From: Dryas octopetala
Taxonomy: Eukaryota > Streptophyta > Magnoliopsida > Rosales > Rosaceae
DNA: 64,000 bases
Assembly (NCBI GenBank): GCA_963921425.1
Contig: OY992836.1
Coordinates: 317,501 to 381,500 of the forward strand
Reading direction: 5' to 3'
The notes under the pieces are model-generated. The model ran no database searches. It was not told the DNA's origin and saw nothing but the letters and a program-made list of their open reading frames with translations. Both the position numbers and the translations under genes were made by a program. Of the stretch, positions 45,043 to 56,549 are shown in pieces. Numbering within the stretch: position 1 is the stretch's first letter; each line of letters starts with the position of its first letter.

Positions 45043-47094
45043 AAGAGGCAGCAATTCTGTTTATTTTTCTTGTGTCATACAACATGCCGTCATAACATTC
45101 CTGGTGTATTTGTCTCCTGCAGCCTCCAGACATTGGTTTTTCATCTTTCTGTTGATCAGTTGATGTATACTATTTGGTGCAAGGATAGTTAAACTGTAGA
45201 CTAAATAGAGAGGATATTAGAGTTTGATTTCCTTATTTTTTTTTTTCTTGTGTGCATAACGTTGGTGCCTCTTTTCTATCATTTTTCTTTGTACTAGGCA
45301 ATTTTAAGGACATATTAGTGCAGCCTTGAGTAACTGCCGTTATCTTGTTATGCTTGCTGGTTTGACACAGCTTTGTCTTTTCTTTGAAGATTTTTTTTGG
45401 CCTTACTTTTCTTTGAAGACTAGTAGTTGGAGCTTTGCAATTTTGGTACACTAGTTTTCCTATAATTGCAATTGTGCGGGGAAGACCTGAAAGATGAGTT
45501 GGTTGCAATTTGGTAGAAACATATTGTATTATATTGAATTAAACCTTAAAATTATTATGTATTGAGGTACAAATCTAAAAGATTAAATGGTGTCAGAAGT
45601 TGTGTTAAAGTGCCTTAAATTTTCTTGACAGTACCTATATTTTAACACAACAATTTCATATAGTTCAGACTGCTTCCGTTAAGACATACAAAACGAGCCC
45701 TTATGTGGAGTGTATTCTAGCTGAACTTAGTGGAGTGCACGCTGTCTTAAGTACATTTCAGCGTTGGAAATGCAAACAATGGCGAGGGCTGGTATTGAAT
45801 CAAGAATAGTGGCAAACTTGTTCAACTATGTATACTACACCCCTACAGTACAAATCTTTCGCAGTATTAACTTTTTAGGTTCTAACTATTAGGTCACGTA
45901 TTTCCTTTTTCTAATGCGTAGTGACCTCTAGGCTTCTCTTGTATATGGGGACACAACTGACTTTGGGTTTGCTAAGTATTTATGTGTGATTATGTGCCTA
46001 CCTTAATTTTATTGTTTTGTATGTTTAGTGCATTGAGTTTTATTTATTTAATCATTTTTTAATGCATGAGGAACCAACCAATATGAGTGGAGGGTTGTAA
46101 CACGACATGAGTGGAGGGTTGACACGTGAGCATGCCAAGTGGCTAAGGTGGACCCATGGGTAGTCCATTACATTTGGGGAAAGTAAATTTATTTAACCAA
46201 ACCCTGATGTGAATTTAAACCAATCTAATTAATAGATTAATTTAAATTAAATTAAACTCGCAAGAGTATGAATCTATTTTAGCATAGACTAGTAAGAACA
46301 AGGTCGTACCCACAAAGATTGACTAGAACAATCTAATTCTAAAATTATCACTTAACTAATTCAACAATAGATTTGGTTTGGTTCGAAATTATAATTACTA
46401 AATTAATAAAGCAATGACTAATTAAGATTAAAATCAATGAGACGAACACTAAGGCTTCGATTCCACCACTAATCCTCTTTAACTCTATTTTCTAATTGTC
46501 AATTTATTAATTTTTAGGTAGATGTTAACGGTTCCTAAACATGAGTCCATATCAGACACACATGCAAATTAACTTCTCCAAAGGTACTAAATTACCCTAT
46601 TTAAGTCATAAACTCAATTGATCCTACCAATTATGTACTCATGGCTAGACATACACAATCAAATCATAATTCAATGAAGTACAAGAGAAGCGAATTAACT
46701 ATCCATCAATTTGGTCATGTTAGACAAATAGCTAATTCTCAAAGAAACCACATAAATGATACTCATCTGTGGTCAAGAACAATACCACAATTTATGATTC
46801 TTATTCTCAATGGCCCAATTAAAACATGCTCATGGTCATAGACAAAATACCCAAATCCTAGTCATCATCAAGCACATAAAATTCAAATATTGTATATCAA
46901 TTGAAATAGAGAATAAAAATTTAACACCCAAATCTGAAAATTAAAATTAATTAAACAAATCCATAGAGTTAATTGGATTAGGGCTTCCTCTTAGTCTTAG
47001 CTAAGAGTTTAGAACCCCATTGAAAATAGAGTTCATGATTATTCTAATAAATTTGCAAAAGAAAAATCTAATTGCAAAAGAAGAATAAATAAAA
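45043..47094. other. 3' UTR of the CCCH gene, then intergenic sequence
   Basis: The gene's 3' UTR probably ends before about 45540 (attgaattaaacc). Beyond that is AT-rich sequence. Around 46255-46330, gcaagagtatgaatc...cgtacccacaaagattgac resembles a dispersed plant repeat found in LTR-element debris. No open gene is seen. Confidence 0.45.
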
Positions 47095-47281
47095 TGTTGT
47101 AAATATATTATTGTGTGTGGCTATTCCTGTAATTAGTTATAGGGATATACTAGTAAATATTCAAAACCTAGTACACCCTACCTCTATATAAGGATATTTA
47201 TAAGATGAATGAAATAGATAGATCATCATATTCTCTCTGCCTCATCTTTTCCACAAACCCTAATTTCTACATACTTTTACA
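47095..47281 (+). repeat. 5' LTR of the copia element
   Basis: 187 bp, TG...CA, with a TATA-like ctatataagga near 47191-47201. It is followed after a few bases by the primer-binding site ttatcagcacg. Confidence 0.92.
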
Positions 47282-47539
47282 ACACGTTATCAGCACGAAA
47301 AGCTCTTTGGATTGTGGATCGCTAAACGAAAAAGGATCATCATTCAATTTGTTCTTCAACCAAGTAGGTTTTATAAAATAATTTTATGTTCATGGTTATT
47401 TAACCTTGATTGATTGAAAAATCCCCATGAAGCATGAACCCTAAATTTATGTGATTGATTTATTTGAGATTATATATTTCATACATGCTTTCTTGAATTG
47501 AATGATTAAATAATAAAAAAAGGAAATTTATTGGGGTGA

Positions 47540-47985
47540 TCGGAAACCACCACGCGCGGCCAGCAGCCGCCAGCCCCCTCACCCACGCGCGCTGCAGCAG
47601 CCCTCGCGCGCGTAGCAGCGCCTCGCTCCCATGCTGCCTGCAGCAGCGCAGCCTTGCTGCCTTGCAGAGGCGCAACCCAGTCTTGCTGCAGAGGCGTAGC
47701 CCAGTCTTGCTACAGCGCAGCCCAGCAACCTTGCTACCCACGCAGGCCCACCAGGCAGCCCACTAGGCCAGTAGCCCAGCCCAAGGCGCCAGCCCAGCAG
47801 GCCCGTGTAGCCCAGGCCAGCAGCCTCGCAGGCCCACTCCCACGCTGCCAGCCCAGCAGGCCCGCCACGCAGGCGGCACGTCAGCGCCACGCCGGCAGAC
47901 CAGCCACGCCGGCAGCCCAGCAGGCCCGCCACGCCGCAGCCACGTCAGCTGCCACGTTAGTGCCACTCCCACGCTGACACATGGC
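47540..47985. repeat. GC-rich, repeat-structured leader of the copia element
   Basis: Between the 5' LTR and gag the sequence turns abruptly C- and G-rich with degenerate repeats of gcccagcag/ccagccc, ccagtcttgct and cacgc. The strand bias (C and G without A/T runs) differs from everything around it. It has several unreal open frames. Some plant copia elements carry such leaders; a role in RNA structure or packaging is speculation. Confidence 0.7.
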
Positions 47986-48472
47986 GAGCCTCCTGAAACT
48001 TTGTAAAAAGGAGATTTTAATTCTTGCCATGACTGGGGTTCGAACCTAGGACCTATTGTGCACCACTTTGCACCTTAACCACTATGCTGCTGATGGTTTA
48101 TTGTTAGTATACAAACCATTTAATATATATACTCTAAATGTCAGAAACTTTTATTCAAACATATTTGTGATATTTTTCTGTTCTATTTGGGTATATGAAT
48201 ATTTTACTTGTTTAAATTTTTGCACTAGAGTATATGTGTAGAAATTGCAGGTAATTAATGAACCAGTAGTTTATACATAAATATTGAACCTGTAGCTTCA
48301 ATAATGCCGTATAAGGAACCTGAAGTTTCCTTCATAAATTTGTCATACATGATAAAACCAGTAGATTTTACATGTTTATACCATGTTATAGAACTTGAAG
48401 TTCTTATTTGTTGCTTATGGATGTTATTGCCCAAAGCATTAATTATGATTATTTGTTCCTTTAAACCAAAGA

Positions 48473-49039
48473 ATGTCAAATCTCAACAAGCTTGATTTTG
48501 TCGCTTTGGAAGTTTCCGGAAGAAACTATCTAAAGTGGACTCAAGATGTTAAGCTTCATTTGACTGCCAAGAAGATGAGGTCGACAATCAATGCAGACAA
48601 TGTTGTCGCAGAGTCTCTTAAGGCAAGTGCCATGATCTTCATTAGGAAGCATATGGAGGAAGCACTCCAAGTGGAATACCTCGCTGAAGAGGATCGACGA
48701 GCTCTTTGGGTTGCTCTAGAAGAGCGGTTTAACCATCAGAAAACCATTTTCTTGCCTGAAGCAAGACATGATCGGCAGAACATCCGTTTCCAGGATTTCA
48801 AATCCGTGAATGAGTATAATTCGGAGATCTGCCAGATCCGGTCACTCCTCAAATTTTGTGGGGAGGAGCTCACCGAAGCTGACCTATTGGAGAAGACTTT
48901 CTCCACCTTCCCTGCCTTCTGTTTGGTCTTGCAGCAACAATACAGGGAGAGGAATTTTACCAAGTTCTCGGCATTGATCACTACTCTGTTGCTCGCTGAA
49001 AAGAACAACAACCTATTAATAAGAAATGATCAAGCCTGA
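48473..49039 (+). CDS. Gag N-terminal part of the copia element (188 aa, then stop)
   Basis: ATG at 48473 (MSNLNKLDFVALEVSGRNYL). This is the UBN2/gag type of plant copia elements: WTQDVKLHL near the start, LWVALEERFNHQKT in the middle and LLQQQYRER-like and FSALITTLLLAEKNN at the end. A stop at 49037-49039 is followed in the same region by the zinc knuckle CYRCGGADHWSRTC (CX2CX4HX4C, near 49330-49370) in another frame, so the full Gag is broken. It would form the virus-like particle in the cytoplasm. Confidence 0.85.
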   Translation: MSNLNKLDFVALEVSGRNYLKWTQDVKLHLTAKKMRSTINADNVVAESLKASAMIFIRKHMEEALQVEYLAEEDRRALWVALEERFNHQKTIFLPEARHDRQNIRFQDFKSVNEYNSEICQIRSLLKFCGEELTEADLLEKTFSTFPAFCLVLQQQYRERNFTKFSALITTLLLAEKNNNLLIRNDQA

Positions 49040-52000
49040 CCTGTCGGTACTAAAGTAGCACCATTGCCTGAAGCAAACGCTGTTGCTCATCGCGATTCAA
49101 ACCGCGAAAGAGGATACCGAGGTCATGGAAAGGGCACAAAGTCCGACCGCCCGAGATATGGAAGGAAAGGTTCTCAGAGAAATTGCCTGTATGATCGAGG
49201 CCAACGTGGCCATGGCCCACGTGGTAGGAACCACAGTCTCTCGGCCCCAAGAACTTGAAATGAGAGGAACACTGGTCCGACCTGTCACCACCAGAATCAG
49301 AACCAAAATTAGAATCAGAATGATCTCTGTTACCGATGTGGAGGAGCTGATCATTGGTCTCGCACCTGCCGTGCATCAGCGCAAGCTGTAAATGAGTATC
49401 ACGCCAGTCGCGGAACTCGAGAGACCAATCTCGTTGAGGGATCATTTCCTATGGATACCACCTTAGAGGTCACTGATTTCCAGGCTGCTACTGGACACTT
49501 CGAGGACTAGAAACTCAATGACATGGATATGATCGGCACTTGTGTCGTATTTATTTTCTGAATAATGTTTTTCTTATTTGGATTATTTTGGTGATTTATG
49601 ATTTAGATTATTTGTTTTGGAAATTTGGTTATGCTCGAATATTATTTAATTCAATCAAGTTATTTTCATACATGTGATCCATTGAATTAAATTTATGAAT
49701 AAGCATGTTTAGTGGGGAAGTTTGTTGTCTGGCAGACAGTGCTACTACGCACACCATACTTTAAGATTGGAAGTATTTTTCAAACTTATTGCTTACTCAT
49801 ACCTCTGTGACAACCATATCAGGCCAATCAAACCTGATAGAGGGCCATGGAAAAGCCCATTTTTATGTTGTCCAATGGTACTTAGTTACCATTAATGAGG
49901 CCTTATATTCTCCAAGTTCTAGAAGAACGTTGTTGAGTTATAAGGATATTCGAGCCAACGGTTATCACGTTGAAACCACTGAGGAAAATGGAGTGGAATA
50001 TCTTTGCATAACCTCCAATTTGTATGGCCAGAAGCGTACATTGGAGAAATTGAAATGCCTATCGAGCGGTCTTTATATGACCACCATTAGATCGATTTAG
50101 GCCAATCACATAGTTAACCAGAAGTTAACCAATTTGAGCAGTTTCTTTCTATGGCATGACCGGTTGGGATACCCAGGTCATAGTATGATGCGCCGTATCC
50201 TCAATTCATCACACGGGCACCCAGGTCTTTAGTGACACACTATGCCAAATTTGCTCACTCAGAAAGTTGAATATTAGACCACCATATGCAAAGACTAGTA
50301 AAGACTTCATCCTTTTCCTGCAAAGGATACAAGGGAATATTTGTGGACCTATCCAACCACCATGCGGACCATTTAAATATTTCATGGTTTTGGTTGATGC
50401 ATCGACAAAGTGATCACATGTTACACTATTGTCCACAAGAAATGTTGCTTTTGCTAAACTTCTCGCCTAGAAGGCTCACCACACGAATTATCCTATAAAG
50501 TCCAGAAGACTTTATAATGCCAGAGAGTTTACATCGAAAACTTTCGATGATTATTGCATGTCCCTTGGGATTAATTTTGAACATTGAGTTCCCTATGTTC
50601 ACACCCAGAATGGTCTCGCAGAAGCGTTCATTAAAAGATTACAAATGATCGCACGAACCTTGGTTATGCACACCAAGCTTCCAATTTCTGCGTGGGGCTA
50701 TGCAATCTTGCATGCATCCATTTTGGTCCGATTGAGGCCCACTGCTAGCCAACCTTACTCCGCGTTACAGCTGGTGATTGGGTACGAACCTGACGTTTCG
50801 TACTTACGTGTATTTGGGTATTCAGTTTACGTGCCAGTTGCGCCGCTACAATGTACCAAAATGGGTCCTCAACGAACGATGGGCATATATGTCGATTATG
50901 AATCCCCATCTATTATACGCTTTTTAGAGCCCTTGACAGGCGATCTCTTTACCGCCAGATTTGCGGATTGTCACTTTGATGAGACAGTCTTCCCGCCGTT
51001 AGAGGGAGATAAGAACGTCACCGTTCCTGAAGAACGACGTGAATTGACGTGGAATGTCCCCACTATGTCTCATCTCGATCCCTGAACCGCACAATGTGAT
51101 AGTGAAGTGCGGAGAATTCTAGATCTACAGAGTATAACTCATAATATGCCAGATAAATTCTCTGATCTAGCTATAGTGACGAGATCACATATACCTGCTG
51201 CAAACGTGCCTGCAAGGATATCCGTTCCCGAAGGAAGTGTCGTCACAGGAGGACGTGTCGTCCCAGATGGACGAGGTACAGCCATAGCGGCTAACCAGTC
51301 ATATGTCCCTGCCCAGAAGTGAGGTTGACCACTAGGTTCGATGGACTCTTATTCCCAGAAGAGGATAAATTTGGCACAAACGAGTCCCTTTGACATTGCG
51401 ATCTCAATCGATCCATCTCACGAAATAGTTTCGGATTATGGGTTCGTCCCAGAAGAGATGGCGTTGGGGGACGCTCCAACGTTTGAACCCACTCCCGAGA
51501 ACATAGAGATCTCTATAAATTATGCATGCTTAAGTGAGCTCTGGAATCGAAAAGAGATTATCATCGATGATATATTTGTATTCGCAGTAGCTACCGAAAT
51601 CATAACTATCGATGACATCAAACCTCACTCCGTTGATGAATGTCAACGTCGAGACGACTGACCAAAATGGAAAGAAGAAATCCAGGTCGAATTAGATTCC
51701 TTGACAAAGAGAAAGGTGTTTGGGCCTGTCGTTCCTACACCTTCCCCATGTTAAACCTGTAGAATTTAAATAGGTATTTGTAAGGAAGCGTAATGAGAAA
51801 AACGAGATTGTGAGATACAAGGCTTGTCTAGTGGCGCAAGGATTTTCTCAATGCCCTGGGATTAATTACGAGGAAGAGTATTCCTTCGTAATGGACGTCA
51901 TAACGTTCCACTACCTTATCAGTTTGGTAGTTTTCGAAAAACTGAGTATGCAGCTTATGAATGTGGTCACTACTTATCTCTATGGGGATCTTGATACAGA

Positions 52001-53266
52001 GATATATATGAAAGTTCCCGAAGGACTTAAGACACCCGATGCAAATAATTCCAGACCACGGAACACGCTCTCCATTAGTTTGAGGCGTTCACTTTATGGA
52101 TTGAAACAATCCGGACGGAGGTGGTATAACCGTCTAAGTGAGTATTTGATCGGGATGAGGTATGTGAATAATGTTCTATGCCCTTGCGTGTTTATTAAGA
52201 ACAAGTTCTGGTTTTGCTATTGTAGTTGTTTATGTCAATGACATGAATCTAATTGGTACTCCTGAAGAGATCAAGGGAACAACTACTTAAACACCTGAAG
52301 TTGGACTTCGAGATGAAAGATCTTAGGAGAACAAATTTATGTCTCGGCCTGGAGCTTGAGCACCGTGCAGATGGAATTATAGTCCATCAATCGAATTACA
52401 TCCAGAAGATGTTAAGGTGCTTTAATGAGGATAAAGCGAAGCCTTCTAGCATGCCTATGATCGTCCGTAGTCTAGATCCTAAGAAGGATCCGTTTCGTCC
52501 CGCAGATGATAACGAAGAGATATTGGCACCAGAAGTCCCATATCCAAGTACAATAGGCACATTATTGTACTTGGCTCAATGTACTAGACTGGACATCTCA
52601 TTCGCTGTGAACTTGTTAGCTAGATATAGCTCTGCGCCAACACGCCGCCACTGAAATGGCATAAAAGACATTTTCCGTTACCTTGAAGGTACGACGGATA
52701 TGAGCTTATTCTATCCCAAGCTACGCATCAAGGAATGGATCGAACCCCCTCGATCCTCGGAATGATGTCTGCCTTGTTGGATATGCTGACGCAGGGTATC
52801 TATCAGACCCGCATAAGGCGCATTCTCAAACTAGTTATGTCTTTACCATTGGGAATACATCAATATCTTGGAGGTCTACGAAATAGACCCTTGTTGCTAC
52901 CTCTTCGAATCATGCTGAGATTTTAGCCCTTCACGAAGCAGTTCGTGAATGTATATGGCAAAGAGCAGTTTCCAAGCATGTTTGAACTACGTGTGGGCTG
53001 AATTCCACCACTAATGAACACGATTATCATAATGCCGCTTGCATCCAGCAGATGAAAACGAATTTCATCAAAGGTGACAACACCAAGCATATTGCACCGA
53101 AGTTCTTCTTCAATCAACAACAACAAGAGCATCAGATGATTGAAGTCAAGCAGATCGGATCTCAAGACAACCATGCAGATCTCTTCACCAAGTCACTGCC
53201 AAAGTCCACGTTCTTGATGCATGTTCGAGGTATTGGTTTGTGTAGATTGGCTGATTTACCTAGTAT
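49040..53266 (+). pseudogene. Broken pol of the copia element
   Basis: Pieces in order: zinc knuckle; a protease-like segment (ADSATTHTI, about 49733); GAG-pre-integrase (LWHDRLGYPGHSMMRRIL, about 50150); integrase and its C-terminal part (SAWGYAILHAS and LRVFGYSVYVPV, 50645-51085); reverse transcriptase (KACLVAQGFSQCPGINYEEEY, 51810; SLYGLKQSGRRWYNRLSEYL, 52090-52150); and RNase H with the usual end DNHADLFTKSLP (about 53170). Stops and frameshifts occur throughout. The region just after RNase H is where the CACTA element inserted; the rest of the tail is 57677-58187. Confidence 0.9.
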
Positions 53267-53816
53267 GTACACTACTACAAAAAAGTTCATACATATCACT
53301 ATAATAATATCAGTTTTAAAGGTATTCGATATAATATGGTTTTTAATATCATTTAAAAGTTTTTTTTTCAAAAACTGATATATAAAGTATTTTACATATC
53401 ATTAGAATTTTGAATGTGATATATTATGTTGGACAAATTTATTAACTCTGCTTTAAAAGTGATATCTATATAAATAAATGATGCGAAAATTTAAGAATTG
53501 AAAAAACGCGGTATTGTTCACCACTTAAAATTTTTTGACAACCCGTGTTTACAAATTACACACACCTACACTCGCACACCCACACTCACATCCAAACTGA
53601 ACCACGCCCAGACCAAACCCACACCGACACCCACACCGACACCCATACCCACACCCTAACTCATCATCTTCTTCATTGATCTCTGACGAAGATATATGGA
53701 TTGAGCTCGAAGATTAAGCTAGCTAGCTGGGCTTCCAATCCACCCAGCCTTAAGATGTTGAGAGCGAAGGCTTGTAGATCGAGATCGATGGGTTGAGCAC
53801 TCGCGAAGGCTTGCAG

Positions 53817-54285
53817 AGCTCATACTTCCCGATCTGCGAGTCGTGCCTCGGCTACAACCCCTACGTCGGCTTGACGCGCACTGATTACGGCAAGGAGTGC
53901 AAGATCTGCACGAGCCCCTTCACCGTCTTCCAGTGGCGGCTCGGCCCCGATGCCCTGTTCAGGAAGGCTGAGATTTTCCAGGCCTACAACAAGTTTAAGA
54001 ACCTCCTGTACCTCGAATAAGGCCTCCCAGTCTAGGTTCGTGACACCGCCCTCGCCATCGACTCCAACGACTCCATTCCCAAGAGCGATGTGAACTGAGT
54101 TCTTCGCCAAGGAGCATGACTGCAAGGTTAGTTTAGCGTAATCTAATTTTTGTTTTGGATTAATTAAGGTTTTGGATTTTGGGGGATTTGGTTTTGGGGA
54201 GTGCAGGCTAGGGCGGAGTTTGATTATGAGTCTTGGACTAGGAGCCTTCAGATACTTCACAATGGACAAATATGCTTGTGTTTGG
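53817..54285 (+). pseudogene. Captured RBM22/SLT11-like splicing-factor fragment
   Basis: The frame reads YFPICESCLGYNPYVGLTRT, then YGKECKICTSPFTVFQWRLG, two TA-stops (LE*GLPV*VRD), TALAIDSNDSIPKSDVN, and after an intron (cag|GCTAGG, 54208) ARAEFDYES. This is the N-terminal zinc region of the RBM22/SLT11 family (CCCH and RRM spliceosome proteins; Arabidopsis relatives are named as CCCH proteins). Two cysteine pairs (CESC, CKIC) remain; the next pair is lost. Stops and divergence mean no functional protein. The retained intron indicates capture at the DNA level. Confidence 0.8.
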
Positions 54286-54299
54286 TATCTCTCGTACAA

Positions 54300-55800
54300 A
54301 TTTATCTTTTACTTCTTTAAGCCAGTATCCTTGCTGTAGGTAGCGGCAACAAAGTTGTCGAACTAGTAGGAAGTGATAGTAAGATATTAATTTGTTGCTT
54401 ATTCTACTGTCGGTCTAAATTTTGATTCATTATGGAGTAGGCTAATAAATTATAAGCTAGGAGATCAACTTTGTTTCTTTGGATATGAAAGAGCACACTA
54501 GATGGTTAGCATCACATTGTAGAGCTTTTTTTTTTTTTTTTTTTTTTAAATCTGAGATTAGGCTTAGAGGATATAATTGTATTTCGATCAATTCTTTTAA
54601 TTTTAGAAATTAAGGATATAGGACTTATTGATATATGTTTGTGTTAGAGAGGTTATAGAGGTGTTGGTTTAGATATAGGATTCTCCATGAAGGTGATTGT
54701 TGTGCTAAATTTTTCTTGCCTTTTCAAGCATCAGTGCTTCTTCTCCATAAATATTTGTTCTCTTTCTCTTTATTTCTTTCATTTAAAAGTATTAAATTTA
54801 CTTCTTTCTGTAGCTATTTATTAGTTAATCAAATTAGTTTATTTTAATGGTTAAGCTTGTATGTAATGTGTAAAGTAGCAAAGTTATGGACTTGACTGAG
54901 ATCTGATTGAAATTACTTATGTTTCTTAAATTCTTTGTTTGCATGAGACTTACAAGTCTGCATTTTTTTTTTTAGTAATTTGTGAATTCTGTAGAGTTGA
55001 GTTCCTCAGTTGTTTAGGGTCTTAAGCATTCATACAAACTATTAAACACTTAACGAGGAATTGATAGAGTGGAACTGGAATTGGTCATTGGAGCAAATAC
55101 ATATACTACATGTGATTGAGATTTGTTATGGGGATGTATTTAATAGCTTTATTCATACCACTGACAGTGCTGGTATTTCATTTCTCCAATAGCTCTTATA
55201 ATTGTTATTCGCACAACTGCAACTATACTGATTTTTTTTTTTTTTTTCAGTGCTATAGGTTTTGGTGCTTATTATTGATGAATTACATGTGGTGCTATGG
55301 ACCTATTTTCAGTCTAAAGATGGTGTAGTAGATTGCCAGGTTGGATGCATGGCTATGTGTAAAGATGTTTTCAAGAATGATCTGGCAATGATTAGGCTAT
55401 CTTATTCTTTTGTCTGTTGCAGAGTCCGTATTCAGAGGCACTTGCTAGTTGCTGATTTCAACTCATCAAGCCTGTCTTGTTTTCTACCTTGTTGCCCTTC
55501 AAGGCAAGCTACAAAACAACTTAGGTGAGATGACACCTTGGCACTGACAGTCTTGGCTGGTATGAGATGCTTGAATCTGTTGCTTGATTGTGTGAATATG
55601 GAAATGTATCTTATGAGTAATTTGTGCTTACAGTCTGACCTTCTAGTTGCGAAGAAGGAAAACAAGCGTTGCTGCCCATTATATTTCACTAAGGTGGGTT
55701 TGATGCCTTGAACTCTTATATATTGGTGCATTCTCTAGAGCATCCAGAAGACCAGGGGTTTTTCAACATATTATGGTATTATAAAATGGCAGTAGTACTC
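54300..55800. other. CACTA interior between the two captured genes
   Basis: No recognisable coding sequence. It contains T-rich runs (54526-54547 and 55231-55248) and exon-like pieces around 55250-55530 that I cannot assign. Part of it may be the upstream region of the captured GASA gene. Confidence 0.4.
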
Positions 55801-55841
55801 TTTTGAACTTAGCCTCCAGTCCAGTGTCTGCTATCATAGCC

Positions 55842-56549
55842 ATGGCAGTACGTGTGGTTCTTTTGTTCGGGGTCTTACTATTCTGCTTTACTCAGGTACA
55901 CATTGGTTAATTTTTATGATTTTGTAACTTTGTTTTTTGCTCTATTAGAGAATAAAATGTGCTCTGTTAGATATTAATTTGACCAAGTTAGGATATGCAT
56001 CTATGCTGCAGGTTTCATCTGATATCAAGATTGAAGAAGAGTTACCTCATCTTTGCCAAGCAACAAAAAATTCTATTCTTTTCTTTTTGTTTAAAATATT
56101 TTAAACCAATTTTTTTTTCTATTTTTGTTTAATAATTGTATGAGTTAACAGTGAAAAGTGAGTTTTGTTCCTTTGTGGGTGTTATTTCAGCTTGTTGTGA
56201 GAGGTGGAATCAGAAGGCTAATGCAAGACATAGGTGGGTCTCTAATATTATTGTGATATAATGCCCCAAAATATATATAGATTTTGGACCTGAAAACTAA
56301 GTTTTTGAATGGTAAAATTTATGAGTTAATTTGCTGTGTGTCTTGTTTTGTGTTAATTGATTAGACTGTGGAGGGTTGTGCCAGGAGAGGTGCAATGTTC
56401 ACTCGAGGCCAAACCTTTGCAACAGGGCTTGTGGAACATGCTGTGTGAGTTGCAAGTGTGTGCCACCTGGGACTTCTGGAAACAGAGAGCTTTGTGACAT
56501 GTGCTACGCTGAGATGGTCACCCATGGCAACAAAACCAAGTGCCCCTAG
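55842..56549 (+). CDS. GASA/snakin-like gibberellin-regulated peptide gene inside the CACTA element
   Basis: Exon 1 (55842-55895) encodes a signal-peptide-like MAVRVVLLFGVLLFCFTQ. Exon 2 starts after ctgcag (56012; VSSDIKIEEE). Exon 3 (56191-56233) encodes LVVRGGIRRLMQDI. Exon 4 (56365-56549) encodes the GASA domain starting DCGGLC, with RPNLCNRACGTCC and VPPGTSGN and ending KCP-stop. All twelve cysteines are present. The 3' boundary of exon 2 is unresolved: the only nearby GT (56041) would put exon 3 out of frame, so the gene may be broken there. GASA peptides are small secreted Cys-rich proteins in hormone and defence responses. Its location within the TIRs indicates capture by transposition. 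Confidence 0.72.

Noticed and set aside
46255..46330. Possible structural RNA (acaaggtcgtacccac resembles rRNA wording)
   Set aside because: The match is short and the phrase is frequent in plant LTR-element debris.
47530..47980. Open frames of 69-117 codons in the GC-rich leader
   Set aside because: Compositional by-products of repeated gcccagcag-type sequence, lying upstream of the copia gag start.
48033..48075. Possible tRNA gene
   Set aside because: Only a T-arm-like ggttcgaacc is visible; no D arm, anticodon arm or acceptor stem could be matched.
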